Positions 16,370-25,701 of a DNA stretch of 35,329 nt are shown piece after piece. The notes beneath the pieces are model-generated. The model saw nothing but the letters and a program-made list of their open reading frames with translations. It was not told the origin of the DNA and searched no databases. The stretch is from positions 1 to 35,329 of the forward strand of contig CAYONZ010000036.1 in assembly GCA_964405465.1 (NCBI GenBank), read 5' to 3'. The first letter of the stretch is position 1, and each line of letters starts with the position of its first letter. This DNA is from CAYONZ01 sp964405465. GTDB lineage: Bacteria; Bdellovibrionota; Bdellovibrionia; Bdellovibrionales; JAMPXM01. The translations under genes and the position numbers were made by a program.

Positions 16370-17779
16370 TCAGGCCCCGGCAATTGAAAGTTTACCAATC
16401 AATATGTCTGGAGCCACCACTGATGATTCGATCTGCTTTGGATGTTGGCCAATCGCGATGATGTCGCCAAGAATCGTCAGTAGATTGCCTGAGGTGACAA
16501 AGTCTCGCAAAGCATGTTTGCGCTGACCATCAACATATAAAACGCCCTGAGACTGCAACGAAAAATTGCCTGAGCTTTCGTCGAGACCTCCATGGACACC
16601 ATCAAACTCGGTGATCAAGATAACTTGGTGGGGGCCGGCACCATCTTTGGCAAATTTCACTAAGAGATCCTGCAGGCTGTGGCCACCTTCTTTGACAATT
16701 AAATTAGAATGCGAAATTTCTAATTCAGATCTTGGACTTCGCGAGGCATGTGCGGTGTTGGGGATTTGCATTTTTTTTGCGTAAACCGAGTTGCTTAAAA
16801 AGTTTTTGAGCTCACCATTTTCAATTAGAACTGTTTTTTGTGAAGGGGTCCCTTCGGCATCAAATGGGCGACTGGCCATACCTATCACATAAAAAGGATC
16901 ATCGGTGATTTCAAGTTGTGAGGAGGCCACTTTTTGACCCAGCATTTTTTCAAAAAGCGAGCGTTTCTCAAAAACAGACTTGGCCGTCAAATGCTCAGCA
17001 AGATGCTCGAGCAATGTGCTGACAACATTGGCTTGCAAAACAACAGGATATTCACCAGAGGCAGGAATCTCCGCATCGAACTTTGAAAGTGCTTCAAGCG
17101 CAGCTTCGTGGCCGAGTTTTTTTGCATCGATCTTTTTTGGATCGCGCTGCCAATCGACTTTCCAGGAGGTGAAGTTCATGTGCTCTGACTTTGCCAGAGG
17201 ATAGGCAAATGCGGTGGCATTGCGCTCTTGATAATTCAAGTCAGTACCCTTTGAGTTGATCACCCGTCTTGATGACAGAGACTCCGAGTACGATGAGTGA
17301 GGACATGCCACGATTCGTGAGTCTGTCTCAAGTGAGCCTGCCTCAAGGACTTTTGCTCTCTGCAATTTTTCTTGAACTGGTGTCTCATATCCTGGGCATG
17401 GATCCAGAAAAGGCATCGGGTTTTTATTGATGTGAAGCTCAAGAGTTTGATCTGGATCAGCTGCTTGGTAGTTGGTGTTGCTCAGTGCCTCGCGGTAGGT
17501 TGCATAGATCGAATCGGGAGAGAAATTTTCAGTGTATGCATAACCGGTTTTTCCAGACTTGATCACACGAAATCCAGCACATTGACCGTTACGCGATTGA
17601 AATTTGTCGAGCTTTCCATGTTGGAAATTCGCATTAAAAGAATCACTGCAATCAATTAGAATTTCAAACTCTGCTTGGTCCTTTAGCGCCATCTCTTTGA
17701 GTCGCGCAAAGACCGCAGAAAAAATCTGTGGAGAATCGAAACGTTCAGCAGATATCTCTGGGGTGTTTTCGGTATTCAT
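16370..17779 (-). CDS. tldE: TldE/PmbA-family protease subunit
   Basis: 469 aa partner of TldD; the heterodimer is a metalloprotease that clears unfolded peptides and, in E. coli, matures microcin B17 and degrades CcdA. This subunit lacks the HExxxH zinc motif, as expected for TldE. Family signs include DSFNANFQHGKLDKFQSRNG in the N-terminal domain and MASRPFDAEGTPSQKTVLIENGELKNFL in the C-terminal domain. The start at 17779 has GGAGGAAG and its ATG overlaps the tldD stop by one base (TAATG), so translation is coupled. A longer frame to 17866 would lie inside tldD. Confidence 0.93.
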   Translation of the reverse strand: MNTENTPEISAERFDSPQIFSAVFARLKEMALKDQAEFEILIDCSDSFNANFQHGKLDKFQSRNGQCAGFRVIKSGKTGYAYTENFSPDSIYATYREALSNTNYQAADPDQTLELHINKNPMPFLDPCPGYETPVQEKLQRAKVLEAGSLETDSRIVACPHSSYSESLSSRRVINSKGTDLNYQERNATAFAYPLAKSEHMNFTSWKVDWQRDPKKIDAKKLGHEAALEALSKFDAEIPASGEYPVVLQANVVSTLLEHLAEHLTAKSVFEKRSLFEKMLGQKVASSQLEITDDPFYVIGMASRPFDAEGTPSQKTVLIENGELKNFLSNSVYAKKMQIPNTAHASRSPRSELEISHSNLIVKEGGHSLQDLLVKFAKDGAGPHQVILITEFDGVHGGLDESSGNFSLQSQGVLYVDGQRKHALRDFVTSGNLLTILGDIIAIGQHPKQIESSVVAPDILIGKLSIAGA

Positions 17780-19185
17780 TAGTTTCTTCCTCCAACTAAA
17801 ATTTTCGAGACCAAAATTGGTGGCTGCCCTACAGTTGTTGGAATTTGCCCACTCACGGAACCACACATGCCGTCTTCCATGGTGAGAGTTGAGCCCACTT
17901 GCTCGATCTTGGCGAGTGTATCAATGCCGCGGCCAATGAGCGCCGCACCTTTGACTGGCTTGGTGACTTTTCCATTTTTAATCAAATAGGCTTCGACCAC
18001 GCCGAAATTATACTCGCCTGTTCCAGGAGAAACGGAGCCACCACCCATCACTTTTGCATAGAGCCCATGTTCAACATCGCCAATCATCTTTTCAAGAGAT
18101 GAGGTACCAGGAGCAATGTAGGTGTTGCGCATGCGAGAGGCCGGTGCATATTTATAACTCTCACGTCGCCCACTGCCAGTGCGTTGATAACCCGTTTGCA
18201 ACGCTCCGACGCGATCAACGATGTAGCTTTTGAGAATGCCTTTTTCAATGAGAGTGGTTTTTTGTGTGGCCATGCCTTCGTCGTCAACATGCAAAGAGCC
18301 CCATGCATTCACCACCGTGCCGTCGTCGATCGCGGTAACGCAAGGGTTGGCAATTTGCGTATTGAGTTTGCCGCAAAAAACCGAAGCGCCGGGTGCCACC
18401 GAGGTTGTTTCAAGGCCGTGACCACAAGCTTCGTGAAAAATCACGCCACCAAAGCCTCCGTCAATAACCACCGGCATTTCACCGGCTGGTGCAAAGTCTG
18501 CTTCGATGAGAACCTCGGCGCGGGTCACGGTTTTCTTCGCCATAGCTTCAAGATCGATTTTCTCGAGGGCTTCGAGGGTTGTCAGCATTCCACACCGATC
18601 ATGTGCAGCTTGTTTCTGGCCATTCTTTTCAATATGTGCTTCCAATCCAATACGGGTGTAGCAACGTTCATCTTGTACCCAAAGACCTTCGGAATTGAAA
18701 ATTTCAATCTTTTGGTTCTTCTCATTTAGATAGCCCATAACCTGAGTCACAAAGTGACTTTGCGAACGTGCTGAGGCATCCAATCGCTTGAGGAGTTGCC
18801 ATTTTTTTTCGCGACTCGAATCCCATGCCCTTGCGCCGTATTTATGAATTAGGTCAAAGCGCGCAAGAAGCGGAGGTTGGCTTTTGGCAATTTTGCTTTT
18901 GAATGAACTCTCGGCGTGGGCGGCTGCGGCCGTGCGTGCGGCTTTGATCAAGCTGGCTTCGCTTAGATCACTTGTCGAAACATAAATTTGTTCTGTGCCA
19001 AAAAGCAATCGAATGCCAGCGCCACGATTGGTGCCGACAAGTGATTTTGAAGGAGCTTGATTGATATACTTCAGCTGACTTGAAAAAGCTTCTTCGAGAA
19101 AGATTTCAACAAAATCTGCTCCTGTGGACAGCCCTGCGTCCATCACTCTTTGCGCGACCGTTGGAGAAAGCATTGAAGACGGCAT
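17779..19185 (-). CDS. tldD: TldD-family zinc metalloprotease subunit
   Basis: 468 aa, close to E. coli TldD (about 480). The active-site motif HEACGH lies in GGVIFHEACGHGLE. Glycine-rich signatures follow (VMGGGSVSPGTGEYNFGV), as does the late Cys of GMCGSVSGQIPTTVG, the third zinc ligand known in the family. It is the first gene of the tldD-tldE pair, with a one-base stop/start overlap. Cytoplasmic; no signal peptide. No bacteriocin or toxin gene is near, so a general peptide-clearing role is more likely than microcin maturation. Confidence 0.95.
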   Translation of the reverse strand: MPSSMLSPTVAQRVMDAGLSTGADFVEIFLEEAFSSQLKYINQAPSKSLVGTNRGAGIRLLFGTEQIYVSTSDLSEASLIKAARTAAAAHAESSFKSKIAKSQPPLLARFDLIHKYGARAWDSSREKKWQLLKRLDASARSQSHFVTQVMGYLNEKNQKIEIFNSEGLWVQDERCYTRIGLEAHIEKNGQKQAAHDRCGMLTTLEALEKIDLEAMAKKTVTRAEVLIEADFAPAGEMPVVIDGGFGGVIFHEACGHGLETTSVAPGASVFCGKLNTQIANPCVTAIDDGTVVNAWGSLHVDDEGMATQKTTLIEKGILKSYIVDRVGALQTGYQRTGSGRRESYKYAPASRMRNTYIAPGTSSLEKMIGDVEHGLYAKVMGGGSVSPGTGEYNFGVVEAYLIKNGKVTKPVKGAALIGRGIDTLAKIEQVGSTLTMEDGMCGSVSGQIPTTVGQPPILVSKILVGGRN

Positions 19186-19489
19186 GTGAAGGTCCTTTCG
19201 CTTGGGAAAACTCTACATCAGTGTAGTTAGACTAGGCGAATTTGCGAGCGCAAATCAAGCTCAACTGTGCGCGAAAGTTTTATGGGAGTGTCATCCTTTT
19301 GATCAGTTCTATTTCAGACCACTATTTATCCTATTGAAACTTCTGATTTATTCGAATGTTAAATCTCTTGTCCGCCAAGTGCTGATTTTTGGCACGATGG
19401 TTGAATAACCATTCCACTGTGCGGTTTTTAGTGCAGTGTCTTTAAAACTGCGATTTAGGGTGTTTTGGGAACAAAAAAGGGAGCAGGGT
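19186..19489. other. Divergent intergenic region between tldD and the 913-aa gene
   Basis: Must carry promoters for both directions; none is clear. One small hairpin, ATGGTT-GAAT-AACCAT, lies at about 19397-19412. No gene seen. Confidence 0.4.
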
Positions 19490-22231
19490 GTGGAGCGATT
19501 TTTGAAAAATCCATTTGTTTCGGTTTTGGCTTTGTTGGCAACGGTGCCTTTGGTGTCGATCAGTCGCGCAGATGAAATGTCGAATCCCTATTCATTTGGT
19601 GGATCGTGTGCCTCACAAGGGCAGTGGACGGCGCAGGCCTTGAATTCTTCACAGCAAATCTATCATGCAGTGACTCAGGTCAAAGATAATCCAAAGTGTA
19701 AGGCCTATTCAAATGCCATTCGATCGGTGCTAGCCCCTTCAACAGAACAGATTCAAGAAGTTTCACAAGATGAAAATGCAGTGAGATTGGCAAGTCTTCC
19801 AGCCGAAATCGGAGCACTTCGTACCTATGCAACTAACGAGGGGTTACGTGCAGATGTCATGAAACTTCTTTTAGATCGTAGCTATCTAAGTGCAAGATTG
19901 ACCGCCGAAAATAAGTCAAACACTTCAAGTTTGGGAACTCGTACTTCACTTAATTTAGTGTCATTGGGAAATAGACTGAAGCGTGCCGGAAATTCAGGTC
20001 TGTCAGTTGTCGAAGCTATTTTGGATCGCCAGTCCGAGATGGACGAGTGCGTGATGGGTGAAGACAATGTGGGCCATATTTTGGCGGCCTCAATCAACAT
20101 GGCGGCTTCGGTGATCTCATCGAATGGCAATACTCCATTTGCTTCGCGATTCACTAAGGTTTTATCGAAGCTGAACACGACTATTCGAGACAGCAAGTAT
20201 TCAAATATTTTGCGCAAGATGAACAGCCAAGAGTTGTTGATGTCGATGTCTTGTCTGCTCGAAACAACTTCTGATGTCTATTGCACGACCCGCGACACGA
20301 TGACTTTGTTTGGACTTTCAACTGACCAGATTTCGCGGGGAAAAGATTTAACTTCACAGGCGACGGCCGGCAGAGTGATGAAAGCACAAATTGATTTTCA
20401 AAAACCTATTCGAACTAGATCTGGGCAGGTGGTGGCCAATCCATTCGAAGGGTACTATGTTTTGGCAACGCAAGTTCCAGTTCTTTCGGAGTGGTTGGCA
20501 AAGATACAAATGGGTGTGGAGCCAAAACTACCAACTGATGCTGAATATCAGATCGGGATATTAGCTGACATTCATGACTATCAAGTGCGTCGAGCGCGAG
20601 CGATCGCAAGTTTTAACAAAAACATGGCGATATTTAAAAACATGTCTGACCAGACTCTCGAGAAAAGACAGAACTTTGTTTTCGGGGTACTTCAAGACAT
20701 CGTGACTCGTTTGACCACCAATCACGAAGAAGCTTCGCAAAACTTTTTTACTCAGGCAAAAACTGAGGCTTTGATTCCGTTTTATCTACTTGGCGAAGAC
20801 AAAGTGCCGAATGTTGTGGCGGGTATTTTGGACCCTGGGCAGATGCAGATTGGTTGGCAAGATTATGTGTCGACAGGCGGTAAGTTTACGAATGTTGCTA
20901 AAATGAAAGATCCAGCTGCCGCAATGATGTCGATCGGTGAAAGGCTTCGTGAAATTATTGAGAGCGCCGGAATTTCTGCGAATCAATATTTCAGCGATTT
21001 GTTTCTGGTCGATCAGGCCAATACCATAGCCGAAGCCTCAACGGATTCACGCTACACGGTTCTAGATGCTTTAGTGAATACTGATCGTTACCTCACGCAT
21101 CTCTTGCAGCGAATTCAAGAACTCAAAGGCGAGACAAGTATTGTCCCCATGTTGGTGCAAACTCAGACACGTATTCGCACGGTACTTGAGTCTTTTAAAG
21201 AAGTGCGCGCCTTGGGTAAAAATCTTTTGAGTCGTTCGCTTGCTGAAAAAGAACTGCGTCTTGACGAAGAAGAAGACAAAAAAGTCATGAAGGCATATGA
21301 AAAGATAGTGGATTCGGTTTTTCAAGAATTCAATGTGCGCAACCAGCGTTCAAGTTTTTTCTCGACTCGTATCTCGACGGCGGTTCGTCATGATTATTCA
21401 TTGATTAAACGCATGCCAAATCTCAATGACTTTGCAAGTGAGTTGTACTTGGCAACTGGGCAAAGAATGGTTGATCAGTTGGTGGGCTTTTACAGTGGTA
21501 ATCCCGCGACACTCGTGACGGATTTGTATGGAGCTATGCATGTGGGTTCAGAGAACATCGCAGGTGTTGAGATGTTTTTGAAAGACAGTTTGATCTCCTA
21601 CATGAGCTATCTCAAAATGGTTTCTGAAGGTAAGCAGCCGGGCAATTGGACGATTGCGTGGGATTCATTTAAACGCTTGTTTAGTGACACAAGTTCCCCG
21701 CGTAGATTTCCTGGAGTAAATAAAATTGATTTACGAACACAGGCCCAGGTCGAACGACCTGTTGTGGGGGCACTTGCTGGTGGTCCGAAATTTGCCGTGA
21801 GCTTGTTTGATTTTTTGAACTTCGGGCAGATGTACTTTAAGTATGACCATTATAAAACTTTTCAAGATCGTTATCCGATGAGAATTCCGCCATTTTCAAC
21901 GCCAGGCCATTTGGATGATGAGTTTCACAGTGCGAAGTTTATGTTAGCAAAGCTTTGTGTGCAGACGTTGTCATTTACAGACTGGGTTGCGTTCCAACCA
22001 TTCTGCGATGGCATAAAATTGCAGTCGAGCTTAGGAGCCAATACTCCGAAGGTGGCTCCTGGAGATAATTTAGTGATTGATTACAATTACAAAGCTTATG
22101 AAGAGATGAAGAAAAGTCCTGAGTTAAATAGATCAAAACGTATTTGTGCATTTCGTGATTGGGGAAGACGAAACTACGTCTTTTGGCAAACGCTGCTTCT
22201 CGATAATGGGCGTTCTGCTGATCAGCAATAG
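19490..22231 (+). CDS. Large exported protein of unknown function
   Basis: GTG 19490 (913 aa) is preferred over GTG 19436: AAGGGAG lies upstream at good spacing, and the protein then opens with a standard signal peptide (ERFLKNPF, hydrophobic to about residue 24, cleavage at SRA-DE). The rest is mostly predicted alpha-helical and polar, with scattered Cys (near residues 40, 58 and 185, then about 245-260) and no repeats, TM segment or motif I recognise. A highly charged stretch near residue 600 (LRLDEEEDKKVMK) suggests a long helix. Monocistronic with its own strong terminator. Periplasmic or outer-membrane location is inferred from the signal peptide only. Confidence 0.8.
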   Translation: MERFLKNPFVSVLALLATVPLVSISRADEMSNPYSFGGSCASQGQWTAQALNSSQQIYHAVTQVKDNPKCKAYSNAIRSVLAPSTEQIQEVSQDENAVRLASLPAEIGALRTYATNEGLRADVMKLLLDRSYLSARLTAENKSNTSSLGTRTSLNLVSLGNRLKRAGNSGLSVVEAILDRQSEMDECVMGEDNVGHILAASINMAASVISSNGNTPFASRFTKVLSKLNTTIRDSKYSNILRKMNSQELLMSMSCLLETTSDVYCTTRDTMTLFGLSTDQISRGKDLTSQATAGRVMKAQIDFQKPIRTRSGQVVANPFEGYYVLATQVPVLSEWLAKIQMGVEPKLPTDAEYQIGILADIHDYQVRRARAIASFNKNMAIFKNMSDQTLEKRQNFVFGVLQDIVTRLTTNHEEASQNFFTQAKTEALIPFYLLGEDKVPNVVAGILDPGQMQIGWQDYVSTGGKFTNVAKMKDPAAAMMSIGERLREIIESAGISANQYFSDLFLVDQANTIAEASTDSRYTVLDALVNTDRYLTHLLQRIQELKGETSIVPMLVQTQTRIRTVLESFKEVRALGKNLLSRSLAEKELRLDEEEDKKVMKAYEKIVDSVFQEFNVRNQRSSFFSTRISTAVRHDYSLIKRMPNLNDFASELYLATGQRMVDQLVGFYSGNPATLVTDLYGAMHVGSENIAGVEMFLKDSLISYMSYLKMVSEGKQPGNWTIAWDSFKRLFSDTSSPRRFPGVNKIDLRTQAQVERPVVGALAGGPKFAVSLFDFLNFGQMYFKYDHYKTFQDRYPMRIPPFSTPGHLDDEFHSAKFMLAKLCVQTLSFTDWVAFQPFCDGIKLQSSLGANTPKVAPGDNLVIDYNYKAYEEMKKSPELNRSKRICAFRDWGRRNYVFWQTLLLDNGRSADQQ

Positions 22232-22274
22232 TGAAGGGCAAGTCCGAGGGTAGTTCTCGAGGGAACAAGGGGTA

Positions 22275-22308
22275 TAGGGAGCGAAGTGATTCGCTCCCTA
22301 TTTTTTTT
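22275..22308 (+). terminator. Strong rho-independent terminator
   Basis: TAGGGAGCGAA and TTCGCTCCCTA form a perfect 11-bp stem with a 4-nt loop, followed by eight T. It also sits at the 3' end of the convergent MFS gene, whose stop codon overlaps it. Confidence 0.93.
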
Positions 22309-23485
22309 CAATTTTTAAGCTGAGAAACACCGAGGCAATCGCCAGTGCTATTGCGAGATAGCAAACCCAAACAAAATTTTGCAACTCTCCGCTTGGCGAT
22401 TTGGTGACAATGAGTCCTGCAATAAAAGACGCAAGTCCGGTGCCCATGGATTGCAAGGCCGAATTCATCAACATAAAACTGCCGCGCACCTGAGGGGCTG
22501 CAACCGTCGTGGTGAATGCCATGGCTGGTACGAAGCGACCGTTATTGAAAATAAAAAAGATAGTCGTTAGAACCAAAACCACCGGTATCGGAAGACGACC
22601 GATATGGGCCAATACACCAACAATGACTGCTGTTAGAATTGAGAAAATCCGAAACAACAAAAGCTTTCCATGTCGATCGGCAAGCTTTCCAATATAGCGA
22701 GACGTGAAGATCGTCGCAAAACCGCCGGTCAGGTAAATCAACGGAAGCTGATCTTCACGAAATCCAATGTTCGAAACCATGTAAGGGCTAAAGAACGGGA
22801 TGATGCTAAACGCGCTCAGCATGAGTAAAATAATAAAAACAAAAGCCATTTGGTGTTTGGTATTTAAAAACACATGAGCGTAGTTGGCCCAGATATTTCG
22901 GCCCTGTTCCTTGGCTTTGGCGATGTGAGAATTAAGCGTTGGAATGAAGAGCTGAATCAAGGCCAACACCATGAGACCGAAGCCGCCTATAAAAAAGAAT
23001 GGCATGTGCCAACCAAAATGGTTGGCGAGTAAAAGCCCCAAGGGCACTCCTGCCACAGCGGCCAGAGAAAATCCGGCCATGACCATTCCCATCGCCTGGC
23101 CTCGTCGGTTTTCAGCTATGGTGTCACCAACAACTGACATTATTAAGGCACCCAAGACGCCACCGAAACAACCTGCCACTCCGCGGGCCAAAAGAAAAAA
23201 ATGATAGTTTGGAGCAAATCCACAAGCGAAGGTTCCAACTAAAAAACCGACATAGGCCACCGTTAGAAATTTTTTGCGATCAAAGCGATCCGCAAAGGTT
23301 ACACTTGTGAGCCCGACCACTCCCGCACAAATACTATAAGTCGAGACCAAAACTGAAAACTGCTGCGGAGAAATGGCAAACGCCCGAAGCAGCATTGGGC
23401 CCAGTGGCATCAAAATCATAAAATCCATGATGTGGGTAAACTGAATCAGCGCGAGTGTTATGATAAGTGCACGTTCGTTTTTCAA
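22298..23485 (-). CDS. MFS transporter, DHA1-like efflux type
   Basis: 395 aa with twelve predicted membrane helices. The loop 2-3 motif reads FADRFDRKKFL, and helix 5 carries the Gly/Pro-rich antiporter-type segment (AGFSLAAVAGVPLGLLLANHFGW). This is the usual size for drug or sugar efflux DHA1 proteins of the AraJ/YdhP kind. TTG start at 23485, six bases after the stop of the upstream gene, with GAGG just before; the two are one operon. Likely proton-driven export of a small molecule; substrate not known. Confidence 0.9.
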   Translation of the reverse strand: MKNERALIITLALIQFTHIMDFMILMPLGPMLLRAFAISPQQFSVLVSTYSICAGVVGLTSVTFADRFDRKKFLTVAYVGFLVGTFACGFAPNYHFFLLARGVAGCFGGVLGALIMSVVGDTIAENRRGQAMGMVMAGFSLAAVAGVPLGLLLANHFGWHMPFFFIGGFGLMVLALIQLFIPTLNSHIAKAKEQGRNIWANYAHVFLNTKHQMAFVFIILLMLSAFSIIPFFSPYMVSNIGFREDQLPLIYLTGGFATIFTSRYIGKLADRHGKLLLFRIFSILTAVIVGVLAHIGRLPIPVVLVLTTIFFIFNNGRFVPAMAFTTTVAAPQVRGSFMLMNSALQSMGTGLASFIAGLIVTKSPSGELQNFVWVCYLAIALAIASVFLSLKIEKK

Positions 23486-23491
23486 GAAACC

Positions 23492-24220
23492 TCAAATCAA
23501 CTCTTCAATATTATTAAATAAGGACTCGCGCGAAACACGAAGAGCGCGAGTGCCATTGAATCCCAGATGCACAATACACTGACGCTTATTAAATTCAACT
23601 CGCGCCTCATCGTCGACGGTGATCTTAAATCGAATCGGATTGTTTTGCAGTGCTTGGGTGCTGATTTCACTCAGTGAAATTTTCTTGAGCACATAGGCAA
23701 GGTCTTGCACGGTGGCCTTCAATGCATGCAAAACTTCATTATTTATCGGGTCAGGAAGTTCGCCGATATCTGCTGCGATTTGTGTTTCCATGAGCCCGTT
23801 GATGTTTTCTATGAGTTGATTGAGCTCATTTTCGATTTGGCCAATTGAAGGGGCCTGGCCCAGGCTACGCGAAATCTTGCCCTCCGAAATTAAATCGATA
23901 ATGTTAATGGCTTGGTGAACGGTAATGGAGGCCACTTCATCAAGAAAGATGTAGCTAAGGTCTTCGAGGTCTTTGAGTTCTAAACTTGCGCCTTCCGCTG
24001 AATTGATCACTGCAAAGAGAACAGTTCTTCGCTCTGGTCCAGGGGTTACATTAATCACATAACCCTGAAGGGCAACGCCTGATTTCATAAAGAGAGTTAA
24101 AATTGGCGGGACTGTTTCTCCGTTGGTTTGCACATAGTCTTGCGCGAGACCTGTGAGCTTTTCTAGAGCGGAGCTTAGGCCCGAGGTTTCAATATTTGAT
24201 AGCATCGCGATACTCGACAT
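23492..24220 (-). CDS. Unknown protein, possible Sm-like N-terminal segment
   Basis: 242 aa from ATG 24220, which has a strong site (CAGGAGGAG); the longer frame to 24283 does not. Not recognised. Residues about 40-115 have the pattern of a small beta-barrel: LTLFMKSGVALQGYVINV, then strands ending LEDLSYIFLDEVASITVHQ, which loosely recalls Sm/Hfq folds (LFLKNGxxLxGxV ... I-x-x-I-x-V). The middle (125-205) is helical, and the end (PIRFKITVDDEARVEFNKRQ) looks like another beta domain. No signal peptide or membrane segment. It is first in an operon with the MFS gene. A 13-bp inverted repeat lies 110 bp upstream. Confidence 0.75.
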   Translation of the reverse strand: MSSIAMLSNIETSGLSSALEKLTGLAQDYVQTNGETVPPILTLFMKSGVALQGYVINVTPGPERRTVLFAVINSAEGASLELKDLEDLSYIFLDEVASITVHQAINIIDLISEGKISRSLGQAPSIGQIENELNQLIENINGLMETQIAADIGELPDPINNEVLHALKATVQDLAYVLKKISLSEISTQALQNNPIRFKITVDDEARVEFNKRQCIVHLGFNGTRALRVSRESLFNNIEELI

Positions 24221-24329
24221 CGCTCCTCCTGTGGTGGCGTCCTGTACTTTAGTCAGTATTAAGACACTCAGTGTTTCGGTCAATTGCTTGAGCGAAAACT
24301 GGACGTCGGCCTGCCACTCACGAAATTAG

Positions 24330-24361
24330 TTTTTAAATGCATTCAAAAATGCATTTAAAAA
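24330..24361. promoter_or_regulatory. 13-bp perfect inverted repeat, candidate operator
   Basis: TTTTTAAATGCAT and ATGCATTTAAAAA are separated by 6 bp, in the divergent gap between the 242-aa gene and the EEP gene. AT-rich with no T-run context for termination of a known gene, so an operator or promoter-proximal site is favoured. Confidence 0.45.
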
Positions 24362-24407
24362 TGCAAAAGAATCGATGTTTACTAAGCAAAGTGCTGGCTG
24401 CATTTTT

Positions 24408-24462
24408 TAGGGCGTGCTCGCAGAGGTCGTACGTCGCAAGCGGGAGCAATAGAAGCGCCCTA
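24408..24462. repeat. Intergenic inverted-repeat element, short copy E
   Basis: 55 bp bounded by TAGGGCG and CGCCCTA. The inner part (ACGTCGCAAGCGGGAGCAAT) matches the arm sequence of the full-length copy at 28490-28650. Looks like an internally deleted member. Confidence 0.55.
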
Positions 24463-24507
24463 AATAAATCGGTGGCCTATTTGGTATATTATCTGTGATA
24501 ATGAATT

Positions 24508-25548
24508 ATGTCGTACTTTGCGCAAAACAAACTTCGGCTGGTCGAATTTAATGTGGAGAATCTTTTTCTGCTGATGGCGACTGAGCCCTCAGATCTTTCG
24601 ACAATGCAAGAAGCTGCTTGGCAGAAGCTGACCGTTTCGGTGACCCCCAATAAGTCGATTGCTCAGGTTCGAGGTCTGGCGCGTACCATTCAAGACATTG
24701 ATGCCGATATTTATATGTTTTGTGAGGTGGGTGGTCGGGAATCCTTGCAGAATTTTAATCGACATTTTTTGGGTGATCAATTTCATGTGCATTTGATTGA
24801 GGGCAATTCTGATCGGGGAATCGATTTGGGATACCTGGTTCACAAGCGTTTGCCGTTTAAAGTTGATTTAATTTCCCACAAAAATCGTTCGCTCGGATTT
24901 TTCTATCCACACGAAAAAAAATCGATAGAGGCGGGATTTGTTGTAAACAAGAATCACAAGTTTTCGCGAGATGTTTTGGAATTGCGATTATTCGAAGGTG
25001 AGAAGACCGAACCAAGTTTGATTCTTTTGCAGTGTCATCTCAAATCGCCGCTTGATCGGGACAAAATCGATCCCAATGGAAAAGACCGGCGTAAAGCAGA
25101 GCTCGAAAAGCTTGTCGATATCTACAATGAGCTTAAATCTGATTTCAAAATGCAGGTGCCCATACTGATCTGTGGAGATTTCAATGGCATTGCTGCGAAG
25201 GAACATACCGAGAGTGAGTTTCAGGCAATTTACCAGCGCACGGACTTGCAATGTTGTTTTGAGTGGTTACAGGTCGACCCGGAGGAGCGTTTTACCTTCT
25301 TGCAGGTGGCGCCATATGGTGGAAAATCTAAAGGGCGACAGATAGATTACATACTAGTTCCAGAGTCTTTAAAAGACAAAATCCGGCGCGAAGAAACCTA
25401 TGTCTATCGCTATAAAGATGAGTTCGGGATGAACCTTCCATTGCCGCGAAACTTGGCGCAAAAAAGACTCTTACCTTCGGACCATTACCCGGTCGTACTG
25501 ACGCTCTTTGGGGCGTCAGAAGAGGATGTTGAACCTAAGCCGCTCTGA
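24508..25548 (+). CDS. Endonuclease/exonuclease/phosphatase (EEP) superfamily hydrolase
   Basis: 346 aa, Mg-dependent phosphoester hydrolase fold. Motifs in order: Asn in VEFNVENLF (residue about 14), the metal Glu in YMFCEVGG (about 75), QCHLKSP, the GDFNG Asp/Asn pair (about 223), and the end motifs RQIDYILV and LPSDHYPVVL with the catalytic Asp-His. No signal peptide, so cytoplasmic. The family covers DNases, sphingomyelinases and inositol phosphatases; the substrate cannot be chosen. ATG 24508 has only a weak ribosome binding site, but a TATATTAT box lies 20 bp upstream. Confidence 0.9.
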   Translation: MSYFAQNKLRLVEFNVENLFLLMATEPSDLSTMQEAAWQKLTVSVTPNKSIAQVRGLARTIQDIDADIYMFCEVGGRESLQNFNRHFLGDQFHVHLIEGNSDRGIDLGYLVHKRLPFKVDLISHKNRSLGFFYPHEKKSIEAGFVVNKNHKFSRDVLELRLFEGEKTEPSLILLQCHLKSPLDRDKIDPNGKDRRKAELEKLVDIYNELKSDFKMQVPILICGDFNGIAAKEHTESEFQAIYQRTDLQCCFEWLQVDPEERFTFLQVAPYGGKSKGRQIDYILVPESLKDKIRREETYVYRYKDEFGMNLPLPRNLAQKRLLPSDHYPVVLTLFGASEEDVEPKPL

Positions 25549-25594
25549 CCCAGAACAATCAAGTTGTGCTCGTGTCAATAGCCAGACGGGAGTG

Positions 25595-25680
25595 GGCTAC
25601 CACTAGTGGAGAAGGTAGCCGCGAGGAGAGAACGCCTTCGCGAGTGGAAGCCATAGAAATGAATCACCCACTAGAGGGAG
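25595..25680. repeat. Decayed intergenic repeat, copy F, with hairpin
   Basis: The segment near 25640-25665 (TTCGCGAGTGGAAGCCATAG and on) is a close variant of the right arm of the full-length repeat read in reverse. Just upstream GGCTACC (25595-25601) and GGTAGCC (25614-25620) form a hairpin. It lies between the convergent EEP and MFS genes. Confidence 0.45.
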
Positions 25681-25701
25681 CGATCTTCGCCCGGCCGATC
25701 A

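Noticed and set aside
16370..19185. TldD/TldE as part of a microcin or RiPP cluster
   Set aside because: No precursor peptide, cyclodehydratase or dedicated exporter lies nearby; tldDE is widespread as a housekeeping pair.
19202..19408. 68-aa ORF upstream of the 913-aa gene
   Set aside because: No ribosome binding site, odd composition, no motif; it lies in a divergent promoter region.
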